A program made the translations under genes and the position numbers. From Dehalococcoidia bacterium (GTDB lineage: Bacteria > Chloroflexota > Dehalococcoidia > E44-bin15): DNA of 64,000 nucleotides. Positions within the stretch are counted from its first letter, which is position 1. Each line of letters starts with the position of its first letter. The stretch spans positions 310,001 through 374,000 of the forward strand of contig JBAZMV010000001.1 in NCBI GenBank assembly GCA_041649635.1. Reading direction: 5' to 3'. Shown one piece after another: positions 58,072 to 64,000 of the stretch. Below the pieces are notes generated by a model. That model had not been told where the DNA came from. It searched no databases and was given only the letters and a program-made list of their open reading frames with translations.

Positions 58072-58680
58072 ATGAAATGTCCGTATTGTAATTATCACGA
58101 TTCCAAGGTCATAGACTCGCGCAGCGTCAACGACGCGATCAGGCGGCGGCGGGAGTGTCTGCAATGCGACGCCCGTTTCACCACTTACGAAAGGCTGCAA
58201 ACAGCCTCCCTCATGGTGATAAAGAAAGACAGCCGTCACGAGGAATTCAATAGAGCCAAGCTGACGAAGGGCATCAGCATGGCCTGCGCCAAACGCCCGG
58301 TGGACCAGGAAACGATAGAGCAGATGGTCGACGAAATAGAACTGCAACTGCGCAAATCAGGTGCCGTCGAGGTCCCGGCCTCGATAATCGGCGATATAGT
58401 TATGGAGCGCCTTCGCAAACTGGACGGGATCGCCTACATACGCTTCGCCAGCGTCTACCGCAACTTCGCCGATATGGACGACGTACGCGCTGAAGCTGAG
58501 GCCTACGCCAATCAAGCGCCTCTGCAAAATTCCACCGCCCAACTGCAATTGTTCGCCGACAGGGAGATCGGATTAATAGATAGCGGCACAGTTTCTACCA
58601 AAACGATAAGGAATTCTCAGGAGAAGAATAATGGCAGCAAACCCGGTCAGAAAAAACAGCGCGCTTCCGTTTCAAAGTAG
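58072..58680 (+). CDS. nrdR: Transcriptional repressor NrdR
   Basis: 202 residues from ATG 58072. The N-terminal zinc ribbon MKCPYC..C29-x2-C32 is followed by RFTTYERLQ. The ATP-cone begins at about residue 45 (MVIKKDSRHEEFNRAKL) and ends with IAYIRFASVYRNFADMDD, as in all NrdR. It represses ribonucleotide reductase genes when dATP is high. The family usually ends near 150 residues; here about 50 extra residues extend into and overlap the nrdJ start by 50 bp. Two NrdR boxes lie in its own promoter. Confidence 0.95.
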   Translation: MKCPYCNYHDSKVIDSRSVNDAIRRRRECLQCDARFTTYERLQTASLMVIKKDSRHEEFNRAKLTKGISMACAKRPVDQETIEQMVDEIELQLRKSGAVEVPASIIGDIVMERLRKLDGIAYIRFASVYRNFADMDDVRAEAEAYANQAPLQNSTAQLQLFADREIGLIDSGTVSTKTIRNSQEKNNGSKPGQKKQRASVSK

Positions 58681-61303
58681 GATTGCCAACGAGGTCTTCC
58701 GTTATTGTGAATCCGAGGGCATATCCGACCGCGGCACGACGGAACAGCTTACGGAGGTTGTAATGCAAAAATTGGAACAGGAATATCAGAGGTTACCGGG
58801 TATGGATGTGGACATTCCGGAATGGCGTCTCAGCGCCGCGGATATACGTAAGACGCTGAAAGCGGTTATTGCGGAAAGGAGTGTATCCTCCGATACAGCA
58901 GAGCAACGTAGCGATGGAACAGAGGCGGAAGCGAAGGACAACAGCAGTTTCTCTGAGAAAACGAGCGAGGAAAAACCGCTGGAAATTGCGAAGAGCCCCG
59001 CCAAAGCCGCCACGCCTAAGAAATCTAAAACCAAAAAGGCCAGGCCCAAAATCGCTCCAGTTTCAGATGATTTAAAGTTCTCGGAAAACGCGATGAGGGT
59101 ACTCGAGAAACGCTACCTGAAAACGGACGATCAGGGTAAAGCCATCGAGACGCCGTACGATATGTTCCGACGCGTGGCCCATAACATCGCCTCAGCCGAG
59201 ACCGCGTACGGCACGGAAGAAGACGCCGAATACTGGGAGGAAGAGTTCTATAAATTAATGGCCAACCTCGAGTTCCTGCCTAACTCCCCTACCCTGATGA
59301 ACGCCGGCCGCGAGTTACAGCAACTCTCGGCGTGCTTTGTGCTGCCGATAAACGATTCCATGGAAGGCATATTCGACGCTATTAAGTACACCGCACTGAT
59401 CCACAAGAGCGGGGGCGGCACCGGCTTTTCGTTTTCCAGATTAAGGCCCGAGGGCGACACGGTCGGCTCCACGGGTAAGGTGGCCAGCGGCCCGGTCTCC
59501 TTCATGAAGGTCTTCGATGCGGCCACCGATGTTATCAAGCAGGGCGGGATGCGCCGCGGCGCCAATATGGCTATTCTCAGTGTGGATCATCCGGATATAG
59601 AGAGGTTCATCACAGCAAAAGAAAAGGATGACACCTTGAGCAATTTCAATCTCTCCGTTGCCGTAACCGACAAATTTATGAAGGCCGCGGAAACCGGCAG
59701 CGAATATGATCTCCTGAACCCGAAGGACGGGTCGGTATACGGACAGCTTAACGCAAAACATCTCTTTAACACCATCGTCGAGATGGCATGGGGAACGGGC
59801 GACCCCGGACTTGTCTTCATCGACCGCATAAACAGGGACAACCCTAACAAAGACCTCGGTATGATCGAGAGCACAAATCCCTGCGGAGAGCAACCGCTGC
59901 TCCCTTATGAATCCTGCAATCTGGGCTCGATAAACCTGGCCCGTATGGTGAACAGCGAAAAGCAATGCGTAGATTATGACAAGCTGGATGATGTTATCAA
60001 GATCGCCGTCAGGTTCCTGGACGACGTTATCGATAAAAACAACTTCCCGCTTCCCGAGATAGGAGAAATGACCAGGAAAACGCGGAAGATAGGCCTGGGT
60101 ATCATGGGCTTTGCCGATTTGTTGATTAAGTTAGGTATTCCCTACGATTCTGAAGAAGCGGTGAAGATGGCGGAAGACATCATGAGGTTCATCGATAAGA
60201 CATCCACCGACACATCGGTGGAACTGGCCGAAGAAAGAGGCGTCTTCCCTGCATTCGACGGCAGCGAATACGGGATCAAAGGAGGACCCAGGGTGCGAAA
60301 CGCGACGCGCACCACCATCGCCCCCACAGGGACGCTGAGCATTATAGCCAATTGCTCAAGCGGCATCGAGCCGCTGTTTGCGCTGAGCTATATCCGCAAC
60401 ATACTTGACGGCGACGCGCTGATAGAGGTCAATCCCTATTTTGACGAGATCGCCCGCAAAGAGGCCTTCTACTCGGAGAAGCTCATGAAAGACCTGGCCA
60501 GCAAAGGCAGCCTGCACGGCATCGAGGGCATTCCGCCGGCGGTAGCCAGGGTGTTCGTTACCGCACACGATATAACCCCCGAATGGCATGTCAAGATGCA
60601 GGCCGCGTTTCAGCAATACACGGACAACGCCGTTTCTAAAACAATCAACTTCCCGCAGAGCGCGACCAAGGACGATATCATGAACGCTTACCTGATGTCA
60701 TACCGCGAAGGCTGCAAGGGAATAACCATCTACAGGGACAAGAGTAAGGAAAAGCAGGTACTCAACGTGGCCGGCAGCAAACGCAAGGATGAGACCAGGC
60801 CTCTTGAGCCGAGAAAGCGTTCGCGGGTCACAACCGGCGTCACGGAGAGGGTGGCCACCGGATGCGGCAACATCTATGTCACCGTAAACTCCGACGAGCA
60901 CGGCATCTGCGAGGTGTTCTCCAGCCTGGGCAAGGCCGGCGGCTGCGCTTCGGCGCAATTGGAATCCACGTGCAGGTTGATATCTCTGGCTCTGAGGTCG
61001 GGCGTGGATGCCTCCGCGATAGTCAAGCATATTCGCGGCATAAGATGCCCCTCGATAGCATGGGAACAGGGGCATTCTATACTTTCCTGCCCGGATGCCA
61101 TAGCCGCCGTCCTCGGACACCAATTAAGCAACATGGACGGCGACAAGACCGCCATCGACAGCATACCGAAGAAAGCCGCTCACGCGGCCAACCCGGTGCC
61201 TTCAATAAATATGGGGGGACAGTGCCCGGACTGTGGAGGTATGCTAGTATATCAGGAGGGCTGCCAAATCTGTCACAGTTGCGGCTATACGAAATGCAAC
61301 TAG
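58631..61303 (+). CDS. nrdJ: Adenosylcobalamin-dependent (class II) ribonucleotide reductase
   Basis: Oxygen-independent enzyme making deoxyribonucleotides with a cobalamin radical. 890 residues. A variable N-terminal part (about 1-140, charged, Lys/Ala-rich) precedes the barrel, which has FLPNSPTLMNAG, LSACFVLP, the GTGFSFSRLRP substrate loop, NPCGEQPLLPYESCNLGSI and RNATRTTIAPTGTLS. The C terminus has a swinging zinc ribbon (CPDCGGM, CQICHSCGYTKC). ATG 58631 has AGGAGAAG and overlaps the end of nrdR. B12 need here fits the corrinoid-based acs pathway. Confidence 0.96.
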   Translation: MAANPVRKNSALPFQSRIANEVFRYCESEGISDRGTTEQLTEVVMQKLEQEYQRLPGMDVDIPEWRLSAADIRKTLKAVIAERSVSSDTAEQRSDGTEAEAKDNSSFSEKTSEEKPLEIAKSPAKAATPKKSKTKKARPKIAPVSDDLKFSENAMRVLEKRYLKTDDQGKAIETPYDMFRRVAHNIASAETAYGTEEDAEYWEEEFYKLMANLEFLPNSPTLMNAGRELQQLSACFVLPINDSMEGIFDAIKYTALIHKSGGGTGFSFSRLRPEGDTVGSTGKVASGPVSFMKVFDAATDVIKQGGMRRGANMAILSVDHPDIERFITAKEKDDTLSNFNLSVAVTDKFMKAAETGSEYDLLNPKDGSVYGQLNAKHLFNTIVEMAWGTGDPGLVFIDRINRDNPNKDLGMIESTNPCGEQPLLPYESCNLGSINLARMVNSEKQCVDYDKLDDVIKIAVRFLDDVIDKNNFPLPEIGEMTRKTRKIGLGIMGFADLLIKLGIPYDSEEAVKMAEDIMRFIDKTSTDTSVELAEERGVFPAFDGSEYGIKGGPRVRNATRTTIAPTGTLSIIANCSSGIEPLFALSYIRNILDGDALIEVNPYFDEIARKEAFYSEKLMKDLASKGSLHGIEGIPPAVARVFVTAHDITPEWHVKMQAAFQQYTDNAVSKTINFPQSATKDDIMNAYLMSYREGCKGITIYRDKSKEKQVLNVAGSKRKDETRPLEPRKRSRVTTGVTERVATGCGNIYVTVNSDEHGICEVFSSLGKAGGCASAQLESTCRLISLALRSGVDASAIVKHIRGIRCPSIAWEQGHSILSCPDAIAAVLGHQLSNMDGDKTAIDSIPKKAAHAANPVPSINMGGQCPDCGGMLVYQEGCQICHSCGYTKCN

Positions 61304-61318
61304 AAGGGAGGGAATACC

Positions 61319-61561
61319 ATGCCTGCTGACGCCTATATTATGATAGGGATGGCCGGGTTTTTCTTCATATTGTTCATCCTCGCCTTCCTGAGGGCTAAGA
61401 ACGAAGATCGAAAGATAGACGATGCTCTATGCCAGCGCATGGATGTTAAAGGCTACGGCTCCTTTCACATTGAGAGCGGCGCCCTGCGCATAGGCGGATG
61501 GATTTGCTTTCTAATTGCTTTAACATTGCTCATCATGGGCATCGTGTACCTGGCTGTTTAA
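61319..61561 (+). CDS. Small membrane protein, 80 aa
   Basis: Two hydrophobic segments (about 7-24 and 58-78) flank a polar middle with RAKNEDRKIDDALCQRMDVKG. A good GGGAGGG ribosome binding site precedes ATG. It is 15 bp after nrdJ and 10 bp before the next small gene. No family is recognised. Confidence 0.72.
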   Translation: MPADAYIMIGMAGFFFILFILAFLRAKNEDRKIDDALCQRMDVKGYGSFHIESGALRIGGWICFLIALTLLIMGIVYLAV

Positions 61562-61571
61562 AGAGGAGGAA

Positions 61572-61805
61572 ATGTTGGCACAGAAGGACGAACCTTTCAC
61601 AAAAGACCGGCTCGAATCTATAGAGCAGCTTCAACAAAAGCTGGCCAACCTGGATCGGCGCCTCGATGACATAGACTCAACGGTCAGCGCCATCGCCGAG
61701 CGAGCCATGTCGCGGCCGGTTACGCTTACGGTCGCCTGCCCCGGCTGCGGCAAAATTATCGAGATCGCCATTGTGGGCAACGGGAAAATGATCCGGCAGC
61801 CGTGA
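61572..61805 (+). CDS. Small coiled-coil protein with a CxxC motif, 77 aa
   Basis: Residues 10-45 (KDRLESIEQLQQKLANLDRR) form a heptad coiled coil. The end is a strand-rich piece with CPGCGKIIEIAIVG. A GAGGAGGA ribosome binding site precedes ATG. It may oligomerise and bind zinc through a single CxxC per chain. It is 9 bp upstream of the radical SAM gene. Confidence 0.72.
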   Translation: MLAQKDEPFTKDRLESIEQLQQKLANLDRRLDDIDSTVSAIAERAMSRPVTLTVACPGCGKIIEIAIVGNGKMIRQP

Positions 61806-61814
61806 TCGCGTGAA

Positions 61815-63443
61815 ATGAGCGGAGACAATGCATCTCGACTACGTTCCTCACGGGAGCAGGGAGCGACCGTAAAGGATTGGGGCGGAAAGATACCAATCGC
61901 CTTGATATTCCCCAACACATATCATGTAGGCATGTCCAGCCTCGGTTTCCAGACGATATACAGCCTCCTCAACAGCTACAGCAATATAGTATGTGAACGT
62001 GTGTTTTCCAATGAAAACGGCCGGAGCGTGGAATCAGGACGCCCGCTCGACGATTTTGCAGTTCTCGCGTTCTCACTCTCCAACGAACTGGACTACTTCA
62101 ACGCGATAGAGATTCTGGCTTCAAGTTCGATACCCCTGAAATCAGATGAGCGAGACCATTCTCACCCGATAATAATCGCCGGAGGACCGTGCATCACCGC
62201 CAACCCGGAGCCGCTGGCTCCGTTCTTCGATGCGTTCGCTATCGGAGAAGGCGAGAGCATCCTGCCCTCGTTTGTCGACATTATTACCGAAACGGATGAC
62301 GGCGACCGTGATGAGTTGCTGAAAAAGCTGACAGGCATCAATGGAATATATGTCCCTCAGATCAACGACGGAAGGACGGTAATGAGACAATGGGTCCGGA
62401 ACCTGGACGATTTCGCCACGACATCAGCCGTCCTGACCGATGACACCGAGTTCAGCAATATGTATGTTGTCGAGATCGCGCGCGGCTGTCCCTGGGGCTG
62501 CCGATTCTGCCTCGCCGGATACCTGTTCAGACCTTTTCGCTGCCGTTCCGCGGACAAATTGCTGGAACAGTGCCGAAAGGGCCTTGAACTAACCAGAAAG
62601 ATCGGGCTCCTTGGCGCCTGCGTTTCAGACCACCCTGAAATCGACGATATTGTCTCACGACTGAGCGGGATGGACGCCGTCATCTCCGTGAGCTCGCTAC
62701 GCGTCAAGCCGATTTCGGACACGGTGCTGCGGGCGCTGAAAGAAAGCGGCACCGGGAACCTGACGCTGGCCCCTGAAGCCGGCTCAGAAAGGCTGCGCCG
62801 TGCCATAAATAAGGGCATAAACAGGGAAGATATAATATCAGCCGCGGATAAGATAATAGACGCCGATTTTCGCCAGTTGAAGCTTTATTTCATGATCGGT
62901 CTGCCTACAGAGACGGAAGATGACATAGAGGAGATCATCACGCTGGCTTCTGAAATCAAGGAACGGGCGGAGCGCAGGCGCTCCGGGTGCCGTATTATCC
63001 TGGCAATCGAGCCTTTCGTGCCCAAGGCGGGGACGCCGTTCCAGCGATTGCCTATGACCGGCGAGAAGATACTGCGGCAACGCCTCGCATATTTGAAACG
63101 CCATCTTGAGAAACGCGGTATAGAGGTCAGGTCGGAGAGTGTGCCCTGGGCTGGGGTGCAGGCCGTACTCTCGCGCGGCGACCAAAGGCTGGCCCCCGTG
63201 CTGACCAGGGTGGCACAGAACAGGTCTCTGTCCACGTGGCGGCAGGCTTTAACGGAATATTATCTCGATGCGGACGATTATATCGGCAGGGAGATACCGT
63301 CGGACGAACGCCTGCCGTGGGACTACATCGATTCCGGCATTAAGAGTTCTTATCTGGAGACGGAGGTCGAGAGAGCAAGCGCAGGAAGAACTACCCCTCC
63401 CTGCCCCATCGGCATCGAGTGCCATAAATGCGGAGTCTGCTGA
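61815..63443 (+). CDS. Radical SAM protein with B12-binding-like N terminus (TIGR03960-like)
   Basis: 542 residues. The N-terminal 200 residues have a Rossmann-like cobalamin-binding look (IALIFPNTYHVGMSSLGFQ; HPIIIAGGPCITANPEPL; FDAFAIGEGE). The radical SAM cluster motif ARGCPWGCRFCLAG (C-x3-C-x2-C) follows, then LAPEAGSERLRRAINKG and LYFMIGLPTETEDDIEEI. A C-terminal Cys pattern (CPIGIECHKCGVC) resembles that of the TIGR03960 group, where a TIGR03936 partner follows in other bacteria; none does here. The reaction is unknown. It starts 9 bp after the small CxxC gene and ends 2 bp before yggS. Confidence 0.85.
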   Translation: MSGDNASRLRSSREQGATVKDWGGKIPIALIFPNTYHVGMSSLGFQTIYSLLNSYSNIVCERVFSNENGRSVESGRPLDDFAVLAFSLSNELDYFNAIEILASSSIPLKSDERDHSHPIIIAGGPCITANPEPLAPFFDAFAIGEGESILPSFVDIITETDDGDRDELLKKLTGINGIYVPQINDGRTVMRQWVRNLDDFATTSAVLTDDTEFSNMYVVEIARGCPWGCRFCLAGYLFRPFRCRSADKLLEQCRKGLELTRKIGLLGACVSDHPEIDDIVSRLSGMDAVISVSSLRVKPISDTVLRALKESGTGNLTLAPEAGSERLRRAINKGINREDIISAADKIIDADFRQLKLYFMIGLPTETEDDIEEIITLASEIKERAERRRSGCRIILAIEPFVPKAGTPFQRLPMTGEKILRQRLAYLKRHLEKRGIEVRSESVPWAGVQAVLSRGDQRLAPVLTRVAQNRSLSTWRQALTEYYLDADDYIGREIPSDERLPWDYIDSGIKSSYLETEVERASAGRTTPPCPIGIECHKCGVC

Positions 63444-63445
63444 TA

Positions 63446-64000
63446 ATGGAGATCGCGCGCAACGTACAGGAGGTAAGGGAACGCATCGCCCGCGCGGCAG
63501 CGAGAGCGGGCAGGTCTCCCGATGAGGTGACCATCGTCGCGGTGACTAAAACCGTGACGGAGGCGGCTGTACGTGAAGCTCTGGCAGCCGGCATCTCCAA
63601 CCTGGGGGAGAGCCGCGTGCAGGAGGCACAGCGTAAAATCGCGCAACTGTCCGGTTGCGAGACGAGCCCTGTATGGCACATGATCGGACACCTGCAACGC
63701 AACAAAGTCCAGACAGCTTTGGAAATTTTTGATATAATTCATAGCATCGACTCGGTGCGGCTGGCGCGGGAGCTGAGCGGGCAGGCTAAAAGGATTGTTC
63801 CCGTCCTGCTTGAGATCAACGTGTCAGGGGAGGAAACCAAGGGCGGGTTCCCGCCGGACGAACTGGATGAAGCTTTGGCGGCGATCTCCAATCTGCCGAA
63901 CCTGTCGGTCAGAGGTCTAATGACCGTAGCTCCCTGGGTCGATGACGCCGAGGAAGTGCGGCCTGTATTCAGGGCACTGCGAGAACTGCGCGACTCCTTC
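63446..64000 (+). CDS. yggS: YggS family PLP-homeostasis protein (3' end missing)
   Basis: The frame from ATG 63446 runs to the window edge (185 codons seen of about 225). The start is 2 bp after the radical SAM stop. The PLP lysine lies in VAVTKTVTEAAV. LGESRVQEAQRKI, WHMIGHLQRNKVQ, IHSIDSVRLA and LLEINVSGEETKGGF are family motifs, ending in RGLMTVAPW. YggS binds PLP and buffers its level; in many bacteria it lies near ftsZ and sepF, which fits the ftsA-ftsZ genes a few kb upstream. Confidence 0.95.
   Translation, partial: MEIARNVQEVRERIARAAARAGRSPDEVTIVAVTKTVTEAAVREALAAGISNLGESRVQEAQRKIAQLSGCETSPVWHMIGHLQRNKVQTALEIFDIIHSIDSVRLARELSGQAKRIVPVLLEINVSGEETKGGFPPDELDEALAAISNLPNLSVRGLMTVAPWVDDAEEVRPVFRALRELRDSF

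Noticed and set aside
1..64000. CRISPR arrays, prophage or transposase genes, rRNA and ordinary tRNA genes
   Set aside because: I looked for regular direct repeats with spacers, recombinase motifs and T-loop/acceptor patterns, and found none besides the tmRNA.

Overview
The window looks like part of the chromosome of an anaerobic member of the Chloroflexota, most likely class Dehalococcoidia. This is inferred from gene content, not a database match. Pointers are an acetyl-CoA synthase gene set (acsB, acsD, acsC, cooC, acsE) for the Wood-Ljungdahl pathway, a cobalamin-dependent class II ribonucleotide reductase with NrdR, a DUF2298 membrane glycosyltransferase of the kind seen in Chloroflexi and Archaea, a bacterial HerA/NurA pair, and a division cluster (mraZ-rsmH-ftsA-ftsZ) with no murein genes.

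Layout. 1-5.4 kb: hflX (cut by the left edge), a small Cys-rich gene on the minus strand, an S41 protease, smpB and the tmRNA gene ssrA. The 3' end of ssrA plus its terminator is duplicated 1.3 kb downstream. Between the two copies lies a three-gene DUF2089 / membrane / SHOCT-like operon, so this looks like an integration scar. 5.4-7.7 kb: a HEPN-like protein, a zinc-ribbon protein with a Lys/Ala tail, a DUF3795 protein and exonuclease III. 7.9-14.3 kb: the acs operon. 14.6-19.6 kb (minus): mutS, two small genes and mutL. 19.8-26.6 kb (plus): four large polytopic GT-C/PMT-like proteins, probably for surface glycosylation, followed by a convergent lipid flippase-like gene. 27.8-32 kb (minus): folate genes pabB, pabA, pabC and ftsY. 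32-40.2 kb (minus): HerA ATPase, a HerA-associated protein, SMR transporter, GNAT, AbiU2-like, C_GCAxxG, NurA, DUF3467 and a crotonase. 40.6-42.7 kb: an HDAC-like hydrolase and a CDF transporter. 43-47.4 kb (minus): def, CCA-adding-type nucleotidyltransferase, secD and secF behind a full-consensus promoter. 47.7-53.7 kb (minus): a C39-like lipoprotein, mog, trmD, rplS and priA. 54-57.8 kb (plus): mraZ, rsmH, ftsA, ftsZ. 58-64 kb (plus): nrdR, nrdJ, two small genes, a radical SAM protein and a yggS gene cut by the right edge.

Most of the window is ordinary housekeeping DNA. The non-routine signals are: (1) a family of about 90-bp triple-hairpin intergenic repeats with four good copies and compensatory changes between copies; (2) the ssrA integration scar; (3) an MraZ operator inside the mraZ promoter and paired NrdR boxes 31 bp apart at nrdR; (4) a beta-rich insertion in SecD; (5) a Cys cluster in NurA; (6) very small genes in apparent gaps. 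I see no CRISPR array, prophage, transposase or rRNA operon.
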